From a virus: DNA of 33,050 nt. The DNA lies in the IMG/VR virus record IMGVR_UViG_3300031566_000220, positions 1 to 33,050 of that record; one strand, written 5' to 3'. Of this stretch, positions 23,336 to 29,280 are shown piece after piece (position 1 is the first letter of the stretch; each line of letters opens with the position of its first letter). The position numbers and the translations under genes were made by a program. The notes under the pieces are model-generated. The model was not told where the DNA came from and searched no databases. It saw only the letters and a program-made list of their open reading frames with translations.

Positions 23336-23853
23336 TCCTGCCCGACTACGAAATCCATGAGCTATGCAGCAAGCATGCCATGGTGGTGCCGTTTGATCCT
23401 GAGCTGCTCAACCCGGCCAGCCTCGACGTGCTGCTGGGTGACCGGTTGATGCTCGAGGTCATGTATCGGCATGAGCTGGAGATCTTCGACATTTCCCACA
23501 ACACCAAGTCCAATCCGTACTGGCTGGCGCCGGGTGAGTTCTGCCTGGCAGAGACCCGAGAGATCTTCAACATGCGCCCCGATGTGGCAGGTCAGTTCGT
23601 GCTCAAGTCCAGCCGTGCTCGCGAGGGCCTAAGCCACGCGCTAGCCGGCTACCTAGATCCAAGCTGGTGCGGTAGCCGCCTGACGCTGGAACTCCACAAC
23701 TTGCGTCGGCATCATTCGATTGCGCTGTGGCCAGGTTTGCGCATTGGCCAGGTGGTCTATCACCGTATAGCAGGAACCCCGCAGCGCAACTACGCCGAAA
23801 TTGGCCACTACAACAACCAGCCGCAAGTCATGCCTAGCTGGGAGGCAGCGTAA
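23332..23853 (+). CDS. dcd: dCTP deaminase
   Basis: The ATG at 23332 overlaps the peptidase stop (ATGA) and gives 173 residues; an in-frame start at 23290 would run back into that gene. It converts dCTP to dUTP for the thymidylate supply. The fold-defining motifs are present: NPASLDVLLG (residues 27-36), LKSSRAREGL (91-100), GYLDPSWCG (106-114) and LTLELHN with Glu120, the likely catalytic acid, then ALWPGLRIGQ ending at Gln140. The Ser-Ser-Arg-Ala-Arg and Asp-Pro-x-x-x-Gly patterns favour deaminase over dUTPase. Its location after lysis rather than with replication genes is unusual but seen in compact phages. Confidence 0.9.
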   Translation: MILPDYEIHELCSKHAMVVPFDPELLNPASLDVLLGDRLMLEVMYRHELEIFDISHNTKSNPYWLAPGEFCLAETREIFNMRPDVAGQFVLKSSRAREGLSHALAGYLDPSWCGSRLTLELHNLRRHHSIALWPGLRIGQVVYHRIAGTPQRNYAEIGHYNNQPQVMPSWEAA

Positions 23854-24010
23854 GGCGGTAGCGGAAGATCTTAGCAGGTGCTTCAGCCGGATCATCCAAG
23901 GGGATCATCCGGTAATTTTCGACGCCATGGGTTTCAGCCCAATGCTGCGCAGCGATGTGGGTCGGGAACGGCCCAACGTGCCAAAGGCCGATGTCGAGGA
24001 TGTAGGTCAT
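23834..24010 (-). CDS. Small conserved-looking protein (58 residues)
   Basis: A minus-strand gene whose 3' end overlaps the dCTP deaminase end by 20 bases. I chose the ATG at 24010; a longer reading upstream would be low-complexity and overlap the gene on the other strand. The product starts MTYILDIGLWHVGPFPTHIA and continues AQHWAETHGVENYRMIPLDD. The pattern Y-L--G-WHVGPF-T--AA--WA----G---Y---PL--P is one I recognise in small cyanophage proteins of unknown function. It has two short strands and one helix. It faces away from the other minus genes' direction of origin, separated from them by + strand genes. Confidence 0.6.
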   Translation of the reverse strand: MTYILDIGLWHVGPFPTHIAAQHWAETHGVENYRMIPLDDPAEAPAKIFRYRLTLPPS

Positions 24011-24059
24011 GGTTTGGTGGGTAGTGGTGGTTACGATAGGGGCTGCGGCTTTTGCCCAC

Positions 24060-24290
24060 ATGAGAGCGTATCTGGTGGAAATTACCGCGAAAGTGGTGAT
24101 TCGATCTGAAACGGATCCAGACGTGCTTTGCGACAACCTGTACGCACAGATCACTGAATTCATCCACAATGATGATGATCTGTTGAATATTGAAGTCGAA
24201 CTGCTCCCCTTGCCAGCGGATTGCAATGGATCACCAGATCGACGGGACGAACCTAATTCCGAGGAAGGAAGCGAAGCTCCGGTTTCGTGA
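24060..24290 (+). CDS. Small beta-alpha protein (76 residues)
   Basis: Starting at the ATG at 24060 the product begins MRAYLVEITAKVVIRSETDP and continues CDNLYAQITEFIHND. The strand-turn-helix pattern recurs in short phage proteins of unknown role. An earlier in-frame ATG at 24009 would add a hydrophobic stretch (VWWVVVVTIGAAAFA) that looks like a membrane segment and would make its start codon overlap the start of the opposite-strand gene; I prefer the shorter form. The last ~25 residues are acidic and probably disordered. It overlaps the HNH gene by 65 bases. Confidence 0.5.
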   Translation: MRAYLVEITAKVVIRSETDPDVLCDNLYAQITEFIHNDDDLLNIEVELLPLPADCNGSPDRRDEPNSEEGSEAPVS

Positions 24291-24534
24291 TCAAATCCAC
24301 CTTGCGTGGGACTGGAAGTGCGCTTATTGTTGCGCAGAACTTGGTAGATCGGCAACGCTGGATCATATCATCCCAAAGGTTAAGGGTGGGCTAACTGTAC
24401 GTTCAAATTTGATTAGTTGTTGCCTAGCTTGCAATAGTCATAAGCAACATACAGATTGGAAAGATTGGTATCAAGATCAAAACTTTTACTCCGCAATACG
24501 AGAAGAAGCAATTACAGCATGGACCAATCAGTAG
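24226..24534 (+). CDS. HNH endonuclease
   Basis: From the ATG at 24226 the product has 102 residues; a TTG at 24190 would add 12. It has the zinc-binding CAYC pair, the catalytic LDHIIPKVKGG motif (His of the beta-beta-alpha metal fold) and NLISCCLACNSHK with the second Cys pair and the final HNH residues. Such free-standing HNH enzymes in phages act either as homing-like nucleases or as helpers of terminase cleavage; here it is far from the terminase, which favours a homing-like or host-DNA-cutting role. It overlaps the preceding gene, and the convergent minus gene by seven bases. The AT-rich composition differs from the late genes, consistent with separate acquisition. Confidence 0.85.
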   Translation: MDHQIDGTNLIPRKEAKLRFRDQIHLAWDWKCAYCCAELGRSATLDHIIPKVKGGLTVRSNLISCCLACNSHKQHTDWKDWYQDQNFYSAIREEAITAWTNQ

Positions 24535-24704
24535 TAGTTAACATAAATTTCGGCTTGCCATAGATCAACTGTATAGCGGCAAATAGCACCATTATGGCCG
24601 CATGCTCTATACAATGGCATCCCGTCATCGCCCTCAACCACATCAATCCAGCGTGTTTCACCGCGCTCAAGGCGGTCCAGCGTCTTCCGTTCCATCGTCT
24701 TCAT
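24528..24704 (-). CDS. Uncharacterised small protein (58 residues), last gene of minus operon
   Basis: Starts at the ATG at 24704, with AGGA about 11 bases upstream, and overlaps the preceding gene by 38 bases. The product is MKTMERKTLDRLERGETRWI, then DVVEGDDGMPLYRACGHNGA and a hydrophobic, aromatic end. CGHNGAIC has two cysteines and a His that could bind metal, but the set is too small to be sure. An in-frame start at 24773 would lengthen it by 23 residues inside the neighbour. Function unknown. Confidence 0.5.
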   Translation of the reverse strand: MKTMERKTLDRLERGETRWIDVVEGDDGMPLYRACGHNGAICRYTVDLWQAEIYVNYY

Positions 24705-25026
24705 ACAGTGAGCATTTCCTAGCGTAGCGACCCTTGTTGGTTTGCGCCTCAGGAAAACCAAGGCTACATGCATCAGATCTTGGTGTCCAGTGAATGCAAG
24801 ACCAGCACTTAGGTTTGCCTTGATATGATCCCCAGATTTCTTCTACTGATTTACCGCTGTACAATGCCAAATAATTGTATTGAGCGCAAATAAACGCTGC
24901 CGTTAAATCTGATGTGCCAAGGTCAACCGTAACCGGATCACAATGGGGCAGCTTAATTCTTGCAGTCCAATTTTCTGCTAAAGAATTACGCTGGATAATT
25001 ACACGACCATTGTATAGGTTAATCAT
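24667..25026 (-). CDS. Four-cysteine protein of unknown function (119 residues)
   Basis: The ATG at 25026 overlaps the upstream stop by eight bases. The N-terminal half reads as a small beta domain (VIIQRNSLAENWTARIKLP). The second half has a four-cysteine set: CWSCIHW, DACSLGFPEA and a final KCSLY, spaced Cys-x2-Cys-x10-Cys and a fourth about 19 residues later. Small phage proteins with C--C-W-----C-LGFPEA are recurrent in my memory and likely bind zinc or iron. The DNA here is AT-rich. Role unknown; metal binding is inferred. Confidence 0.55.
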   Translation of the reverse strand: MINLYNGRVIIQRNSLAENWTARIKLPHCDPVTVDLGTSDLTAAFICAQYNYLALYSGKSVEEIWGSYQGKPKCWSCIHWTPRSDACSLGFPEAQTNKGRYARKCSLYEDDGTEDAGPP

Positions 25027-25252
25027 CTTTTCTACCAAATGAAGGCGCGTGATATAAACGCTCAAGTTGCAGTGATGCTGGCTCTGTATTGTCCGTTTCC
25101 CAGATGCCAGCATTGGTAGGGTCATCCCTATCCTTGACGCCATAAACCGCCGTGGTGCCATGTTGCTTTACATGCACCATGCTGATGCGGGGGCTGCTAA
25201 TCAAAAAACGAATTGCAGCATTTTCAAGCCAGGACAGGAATGGAGCGTTCAT
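25019..25252 (-). CDS. Uncharacterised protein (77 residues)
   Basis: Starts at an ATG overlapping the upstream stop by four bases (ATGA). The product opens MNAPFLSWLENAAIRFLISS, an amphipathic helix, then has KQHGTTAVYGVKDRDDPTNA and a basic end. I do not recognise a family. Its tight coupling to neighbours and coding-like amino acid composition are the only support. Confidence 0.5.
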   Translation of the reverse strand: MNAPFLSWLENAAIRFLISSPRISMVHVKQHGTTAVYGVKDRDDPTNAGIWETDNTEPASLQLERLYHAPSFGRKDD

Positions 25253-25476
25253 GGTTCAAGATGAGTGATAAGACGGTTGATGTACCATTGAGCTTTGCGT
25301 GCATCCTCGAGTGGAGCACCCTTTAGCCACACTCTAAGCAGATACTTAAGGGCTTGACCTTGAAGGTAGCCGCAAACAATATCAGAAGGAGCACTGGAAA
25401 TTGCATCTTCAATAACATCAATTGCTTCAAATTTTCCACTCGTATAATGTGGAGGATGATTTACAAGATCATTCAT
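25249..25476 (-). CDS. DUF3310 family protein
   Basis: From the ATG at 25476 the product is 75 residues: NDLVNHPPHYTSGKFEAIDV, then IVCGYLQGQALKYLLRVWLK and DARKAQWYINRLI. NHPPHY near the start and the G---G-ALKYLLR core with a closing Trp/Tyr helix define DUF3310, a small phage domain sometimes described as a nucleotide kinase of unknown specificity. An in-frame ATG at 25482 is an equally possible start. The gene overlaps its upstream neighbour by eight bases and its downstream one by four. Found here with a dCTP deaminase and an NrdR-like zinc ribbon, it may act in nucleotide metabolism; that link is inference. Confidence 0.82.
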   Translation of the reverse strand: MNDLVNHPPHYTSGKFEAIDVIEDAISSAPSDIVCGYLQGQALKYLLRVWLKGAPLEDARKAQWYINRLITHLEP

Positions 25477-25702
25477 CTTCATCACCATAAAAAAGCAATA
25501 CCGGAACACGCAGTGTTGGCTTGCCACCAAAGCCAGACCTTAGCTTTTCCCATCCAACAGCCCATGAAGCAACTTCAAGTTCAATTGTAAACCACTTGTG
25601 TTTACAATCTTTGCATTCGCGCTGACGTGTTGTATGATTGGGCTTCATAGTATTTGATTGCAAAACAAATACTGAATCATGATCGCATTTAGGGCAATTC
25701 AT
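25469..25702 (-). CDS. NrdR-like zinc ribbon protein lacking the ATP-cone
   Basis: A 77-residue protein starting MNCPKCDHDSVFVLQS and continuing TTRQRECKDCKHKWFTIE. The Cys-x2-Cys ... R-REC-x2-C--(R/K)(F/W)FT-E pattern is that of the N-terminal zinc ribbon of NrdR, the repressor of ribonucleotide reductase genes, but NrdR's ATP-cone (about 90 residues) is missing and the end is unrelated (LRVPVLLFYGDEDE). It could act as a DNA-binding decoy of the host NrdR or as an unrelated zinc-ribbon adaptor. Starts at the ATG at 25702, overlapping the upstream stop by four bases. Confidence 0.68.
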   Translation of the reverse strand: MNCPKCDHDSVFVLQSNTMKPNHTTRQRECKDCKHKWFTIELEVASWAVGWEKLRSGFGGKPTLRVPVLLFYGDEDE

Positions 25703-25986
25703 ATAATGGTTTTGGTTTGGTAGTTAGGGTCTTCAGGATCAGGGCCAAACCCACTGGCCTCTGCTGCGGGTGCCTCGAGTGGCGCTGCGATGGTGTCCGT
25801 GAGCCATTCCCGCAGCGCATCACCCGTAGGTGTCTTGCGAGGCCAGCCAATGAAGCGCAGCATCTCTTTGGTGTCGGTGAACAGCATCGAGACGTGGGGC
25901 TTCCAGGCCATGTAGCTGGTGCCATTCCAGCGGTCATGGCGGCGCTCGATGCGCAGCCCGCCGGCGGTGAAGGTGTCAGCGACCAT
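25699..25986 (-). CDS. Uncharacterised protein (95 residues)
   Basis: Starts at the ATG at 25986, overlapping the RlpA-like stop (TGATG). The product starts VADTFTAGGLRIERRHDRWN and has a central MLFTDTKEMLRFIGWPRKTP, then TGDALREWLTDTI and an acidic, Pro-rich tail. I do not recognise the family. The longer frame upstream of this ATG is a shadow of the RlpA-like gene. A mixed alpha-beta fold is likely. Confidence 0.55.
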   Translation of the reverse strand: MVADTFTAGGLRIERRHDRWNGTSYMAWKPHVSMLFTDTKEMLRFIGWPRKTPTGDALREWLTDTIAAPLEAPAAEASGFGPDPEDPNYQTKTII

Positions 25987-26300
25987 CAGTAAGAAATCCC
26001 AACTTTTGCTACCCCATCCAGCGGTACGCGTAAGCGATACGCAGCACCTGCTGACAGGTCGATCGAGTTGCAGTCGCAACGGTCGGTGATCGGCACCACC
26101 AAGCTGCGGCCCTGGTGGGTGACGCGGACACGGGTGCCGCACGGGATCCATGGATGCGCCGCGCTGATGCCCCAGTGCTGGTAGGTGCCACCGCAGGCGT
26201 CGGCCCTGTTGTGATACCAGCCGTCGTAGACCGTGGCGGTGACAGTGCGGGCCTGGGCTGGTGCCGCAAGCATCGCCAGCAGCAGTAGGAAGCGCCTCAT
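25986..26300 (-). CDS. RlpA-like secreted double-psi beta-barrel protein
   Basis: From the ATG at 26300 (ATGA overlap with the upstream stop) the product has 104 residues. It starts with a clear signal peptide: MRRFLLLLAMLAAPAQA, with cleavage expected after AQA. The mature part is a small double-psi beta barrel: TATVYDGWYHNRADACGGTY, ISAAHPWIPCGTRVRVTH, then VVPITDRCDCNSIDLSAGAA and RVPLDGVAKVGISY. The ITDRC--IDLS--A motif holds the Asp that RlpA lytic transglycosylases use, and the cysteines could form disulfides outside the cytoplasm. RlpA cuts peptidoglycan lacking stem peptides. Here it is in an accessory operon on the opposite strand to the lysis cassette, which is odd. It may be a wall hydrolase, an inhibitor-binding scaffold or an entry-related factor. 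A 106-residue form from a GTG at 26306 is less likely. Confidence 0.8.
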   Translation of the reverse strand: MRRFLLLLAMLAAPAQARTVTATVYDGWYHNRADACGGTYQHWGISAAHPWIPCGTRVRVTHQGRSLVVPITDRCDCNSIDLSAGAAYRLRVPLDGVAKVGISY

Positions 26301-26584
26301 GCCCACTTCCCCAGCAGGTAACGGCGGCAGATAGCAATTGCTTGCTGCGCCTGCTTCTGCGTCATCACGGAATTGGTTTCATCCATGGCTTGGCACACGT
26401 CAGCATGGAGCTGCGCGTAGTCGGCATCCCTGAAGTTGGGGCCGATGTCGGCGCAGAACTCCTGCCATAGACCGGTGTAGGTGGAGCGCAACGGGTCACC
26501 CTTGGGCAAGTCAGCGCGACCGCTTTTGGCATATAACGCTTCCATCATGGTGGTGCGTTGCAGGTCAAGTTGATGGGGTTTCAT
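26297..26584 (-). CDS. Uncharacterised helical protein (95 residues)
   Basis: ATG at 26584, overlapping the upstream gene by 20 bases. The protein is charged and mostly helical: DLQRTTMMEALYAKSGRADL, GLWQEFCADIGPNFRDAD, then AMDETNSVMTQKQAQQAI and a basic end. No family recognised. Tight coupling to the RlpA-like gene downstream is the strongest clue to co-expression. Confidence 0.55.
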   Translation of the reverse strand: MKPHQLDLQRTTMMEALYAKSGRADLPKGDPLRSTYTGLWQEFCADIGPNFRDADYAQLHADVCQAMDETNSVMTQKQAQQAIAICRRYLLGKWA

Positions 26585-26762
26585 TTTCTTTTAGGTGAAA
26601 CAACAGATTGCGGCATTCCTGCCATGCCACTGAATTGTGGTGTAGCTCATCCATTCGCACTTTAAGAAGCGTCTTGATGTGCCGCCGTTCATCTTGGCAA
26701 CCTTGTTCATAAAGACTGTTACTACTGATTAAATCAGCAATGCGTTCACGCAATGGCTTCAT
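26565..26762 (-). CDS. Uncharacterised small helical protein (65 residues)
   Basis: ATG at 26762, in an ATGA overlap with the upstream gene. It starts MKPLRERIADLISSNSLYEQ and continues GCQDERRHIKTLLKVRMDEL; the whole chain looks like two charged helices. No family recognised. Position within an unbroken overlap chain supports it as real. Confidence 0.5.
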   Translation of the reverse strand: MKPLRERIADLISSNSLYEQGCQDERRHIKTLLKVRMDELHHNSVAWQECRNLLFHLKENETPST

Positions 26763-27049
26763 CGCGTTTCAATTACCTTGGAGGACAGGTAAAGTTGAGA
26801 AAGCATAAAGCAATCACCTGCTACATTGTGGCAGATGTAATGCGGCCAGGTTTGACCTTCAGCTCTGCTTTTAATGTACAGAACATCTTTAGATGACCAG
26901 TTACGAACATAAACTTTTTGACCAAGGTTGAATCTCCACAGGGGCGCAATGCGTTGGCCGCCGCGATTATTTCGAGTCATGTTGTATGTGCTCCAACTGG
27001 TTGAAACAATTGGAACAACATAATTGCTTGGCAGGACAGTTGCTTGCAT
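26759..27049 (-). CDS. Uncharacterised protein (96 residues), first gene of minus operon
   Basis: Starts at the ATG at 27049; an alternative at 26980 would give 73 residues beginning TRNNRGGQRIAPLWRFNLGQ. It then has KVYVRNWSSKDVLYIKSRAE and a closing LYLSSKVIETR, suggesting a small beta barrel (SH3-like), as in GQKVYV--W---- motifs. Function unknown. It is the promoter-proximal gene of the ten-gene chain; I see no convincing promoter in the 80 bases upstream. Confidence 0.5.
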   Translation of the reverse strand: MQATVLPSNYVVPIVSTSWSTYNMTRNNRGGQRIAPLWRFNLGQKVYVRNWSSKDVLYIKSRAEGQTWPHYICHNVAGDCFMLSQLYLSSKVIETR

Positions 27050-27131
27050 GTGTTTCAGTGGTGCCCTGGTTTGGGCATGAACCTAAGGTAGTACACCGCC
27101 AGTGCGGCCCAATGGGTTTGTTGCAAAGGTT

Positions 27132-27167
27132 TACAAAAGAAAACCCGTGTCAGTTTCCTGCACGGGT
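27132..27167 (-). terminator. Rho-independent terminator of the recombination operon
   Basis: Read on the - strand: ACCCGTG (27167-27161) pairs with CACGGGT (27149-27143) around an 11-base loop, followed by TTTTCTTTT (27143-27135). It lies 15 bases after the SSB-like stop at 27182. It separates the RecE/RecT operon from the small-gene operon downstream. Confidence 0.85.
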
Positions 27168-27181
27168 CCTACCATCACCAA

Positions 27182-27538
27182 TCAGAACAATTCAGTCCCA
27201 CCAGTTGCTGCAGCAAGGTTGCTGGTCGCTTGACCCAGTACCTCCGCCTCTTGCAATGCCTTCAGCGTCTTAAAGTCAGGCTCGAACGCAAGGCTCAGAT
27301 AAGTCTGCCCTGCACCTGACTGCTTGGGCCATCCGCTAATCTTCACCGGGATTTCACCCCGATCATTCGGCGCCGCATTCATCACATAATTGGCAAATGC
27401 CATCCGGTCCTCTTCCTTGATGCTAAACACACCGTCATAGCCAGGATAATTACGATTTGGGTCGTAGCGATCCTTGAAACGTTCCTGCAATTTCTCAGGC
27501 GTATTCTTGAACAGTGCGCCGTTAGCTTTGAAAGTCAT
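27182..27538 (-). CDS. SSB-like protein of the recombination operon (118 residues)
   Basis: The product has MTFKANGALFKNTPEKLQER, then RYDPNRNYPGYDGVFSIKEE and EIPVKISGWPKQSGAGQTYL, then SLAFEPDFKTLKAL. The LFKN ... P-Y-G ... I-GW-K-S--G-TYLSL-F-P pattern resembles small phage/prophage proteins (DUF736-like) often placed beside recombination genes and suspected of binding single-stranded DNA through an OB fold. It ends in a short acidic-hydrophobic tail (GGTELF), reminiscent of SSB tails that recruit partners. Last gene before the terminator and overlapping the HTH gene by four bases. Single-strand binding is inferred. Confidence 0.55.
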   Translation of the reverse strand: MTFKANGALFKNTPEKLQERFKDRYDPNRNYPGYDGVFSIKEEDRMAFANYVMNAAPNDRGEIPVKISGWPKQSGAGQTYLSLAFEPDFKTLKALQEAEVLGQATSNLAAATGGTELF

Positions 27539-27726
27539 GGTTGTTCGTGGGTGATGGTGTTGGCCTTTTCAAATTGCTCCACCTCGGCCAAGGGGTAGAG
27601 CACGCGACCGTTGATCTTTGAATAAGACGGACCCTTATTAAGGGAACGCCATCGGATCAATGTCTGGCGGTGGACATGCCACCGCTCAGCAAGTTGCACA
27701 TCAGTCAAAAATTCAGAAGAGCTCAT
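27535..27726 (-). CDS. Excisionase-like HTH DNA-binding protein (63 residues)
   Basis: A short protein with FLTDVQLAERWHVHRQTLIR followed by WRSLNKGPSYSKINGRVLYP and LAEVEQFEKANT. This is the helix-turn-helix and wing of the AlpA/MerR-like excisionase group (HTH_17), in which the ...GP-Y-KI-GRVLY---EVE-FE wing is diagnostic. It overlaps RecT by 14 bases and the SSB-like gene by four. It might be a directionality factor, but no integrase is in view; a local transcription regulator is equally likely. Confidence 0.82.
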   Translation of the reverse strand: MSSSEFLTDVQLAERWHVHRQTLIRWRSLNKGPSYSKINGRVLYPLAEVEQFEKANTITHEQP

Positions 27727-28378
27727 CTACTACCTCTTGGGCGGCTTGCACCACCGGAGTGGCAGCGGCGGGCGGCTGGATCTTTGCATTCAACTCATCA
27801 AGGTTGGTGGAAACATTGACAAGTTCAACATCAACCACCTCCTCTTGAGACTGGATGCCAAGCAGCAAATCACTAGCATACAGCCGGCCCCAAAAGGCAG
27901 CAGCCCTATAACGAATCATTAACTCAGGCATTGTCTGCCACTTAGATCCATTTTTGGAAAACCACCCTTCTTTTTTGGCCATTGCGATCGTGATCGTTGG
28001 CCCCTTCAACTCTTGCTCAGACTTGACATCAGTAGCAACAGCAAAGCACGCCATAGCATCGCCTTCGCCGCTCATCTCAAATCGCAATGGCGTAAAGCGG
28101 CCGGAACCGTTCACCATTGCAATGATGAAACTACTGCTCCAACTTGGTCGCCCATGGATCACATGCAAATGTTGCATCGCCAAAAATGGACTGATGTTCA
28201 TCCGATTTGCAATCTCGAGCGCCACAAGGCAATTGGCAAAGCCTTGCTGCCCTTGGAATTGAGTCGGAATCAGCGTGCTACTGGCCAATGCCTTAGCAAT
28301 CCGTTGCGCATCCTCGAAAGCTTGGATGCCAGAGAACACTGAGTTGTTGCTGGTCGTGGTCAAGGAGGAGTTGGTCAT
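27713..28378 (-). CDS. recT: RecT-like single-strand annealing recombinase
   Basis: A 221-residue protein. Key segments are GFANCLVALEIANRMNISPF, AMQHLHVIHGRPSWSSSFII, and WQTMPELMIRYRAAAFWGRL, the conserved annealase core of the RecT group. The end is a Pro/Ala-rich linker finishing in VVDELF, a possible partner-binding tail. It overlaps the nuclease by one base (TGATG) and the HTH gene by 14. RecT binds the 3' overhangs left by RecE-type nucleases. E. coli RecT is 269 residues; the shorter form here mainly lacks part of the flanking regions. Confidence 0.82.
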   Translation of the reverse strand: MTNSSLTTTSNNSVFSGIQAFEDAQRIAKALASSTLIPTQFQGQQGFANCLVALEIANRMNISPFLAMQHLHVIHGRPSWSSSFIIAMVNGSGRFTPLRFEMSGEGDAMACFAVATDVKSEQELKGPTITIAMAKKEGWFSKNGSKWQTMPELMIRYRAAAFWGRLYASDLLLGIQSQEEVVDVELVNVSTNLDELNAKIQPPAAATPVVQAAQEVVDELF

Positions 28379-29226
28379 CAGTACATCTCAATTTCAGGTG
28401 GCTGGCCCATGGTCGTGCCATCAGCCTTAGGCCGCATCCATGCCGGTAGGTTGATCAGCTCCACTTGGTCGCTGTAACCAGGCCATGCATCCGCTGCCAT
28501 GCATTCAGCAAGGCGGTTTAGGTTTGCTCGAGCAGTGTCCCAACCGATCTTTACCATTTCTGGTGCTGCAACGTAAACAGCACATGCGAACGGAGGGCGC
28601 TTTTCGACGCACAAAAATACGAATTGCTCAGGCCGTTTGCCTGTTGCTTGTTCAACACCATGCAAATACCATGCAGCCTGGACGTGGTAACGCCATTTTG
28701 CAATCGATTGCATAAAATCTGCAGGACTGGCACTTTCCGTTGTTTTAACGTCAACAATGGTGCTGCCATCATCCAACAGATAATCAGGTCGGCACTTGCA
28801 CTCGAGGCCAGTCTCCGCATCCGTCCAGAACAGACTGGATTCAGCCTTGCCCGGCAAGCCAAGCAAACTACTGGCAGCAGGATGCTTGAAGACACCCTCG
28901 GTGATCTTGCCAACTAGGTCGGCATCCTCACGGCTGATCACGGTGCGGGTGCCCGCAGCCGTCGTGAACACATCCCATTCAGCCTTTCCTGCATTGGTGC
29001 GCCGGTTGATGCCAGCAGGTGTCACCGCGTAGGTGGCATCCCACTTATCAATCTCCAACACACTGGTATGCACGGCTGATCCGATCACCATGGCCGGCGT
29101 TGGTGCTTCCGCTGGCCAGCGGTTGGGATCCAGATGCTTGGCCCAATAATGCAAGGGGCTGCGTGCGATCGAATCCAAGCGGCTCTTAGAAACCGCCGGG
29201 TGGCGGTGGTAGCTTTCGTTGTCCAT
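28378..29226 (-). CDS. RecE-like PD-(D/E)XK exonuclease
   Basis: A 282-residue nuclease that would resect 5' ends to feed RecT. The N-terminal VSKSRLDSIARSPLHYWAKH and GSAVHTSVLE (His53, Glu57) are family hallmarks; RPDYLLDDG and STIVDVKTT supply Asp148, Asp159 and Lys161 of the PD-(D/E)XK site, and YHVQAAWYLHG supplies the later Gln/Tyr motif (Gln183, Tyr187). These match the catalytic end of RecE (exonuclease VIII). No RecE N-terminal extension exists, as in other phages. It is first in the operon, reading away from the SF2 helicase across a 54-base gap. Confidence 0.88.
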   Translation of the reverse strand: MDNESYHRHPAVSKSRLDSIARSPLHYWAKHLDPNRWPAEAPTPAMVIGSAVHTSVLEIDKWDATYAVTPAGINRRTNAGKAEWDVFTTAAGTRTVISREDADLVGKITEGVFKHPAASSLLGLPGKAESSLFWTDAETGLECKCRPDYLLDDGSTIVDVKTTESASPADFMQSIAKWRYHVQAAWYLHGVEQATGKRPEQFVFLCVEKRPPFACAVYVAAPEMVKIGWDTARANLNRLAECMAADAWPGYSDQVELINLPAWMRPKADGTTMGQPPEIEMY

Positions 29227-29280
29227 AGCATTGCGTTGGGCTCGCGCATCCTATACCATTGGCGCTCCTACTGCAACCCT
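29227..29280. promoter_or_regulatory. Divergent start region for the recombination and helicase operons
   Basis: Fifty-four bases separate the - strand nuclease start from the + strand helicase start. On the - strand TTGCAG and TATAGG lie 15 bases apart; on the + strand TTGCGT and TATACC lie 15 bases apart. Spacers are short and neither start has a ribosome binding site, so these are weak promoter candidates sharing the same AT pocket. Confidence 0.4.

Noticed and set aside
23834-24355. A long minus-strand reading of 173 residues.
   Set aside because: Only the last 58 residues look like a protein; the upstream part is antisense to the HNH and small + strand genes and has low-complexity Ser/Thr runs.
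25699-26337. A 212-residue minus-strand frame.
   Set aside because: Its first half is the RlpA-like gene read in another frame (Arg/Pro/His-rich). The ATG at 25986, overlapping the RlpA-like stop, is the proper start.
29134-29280. N-terminal extension of the SF2 helicase.
   Set aside because: It is antisense to the start of the RecE-like gene and the helicase family begins at the RPYQ segment; the ATG at 29281 fits.
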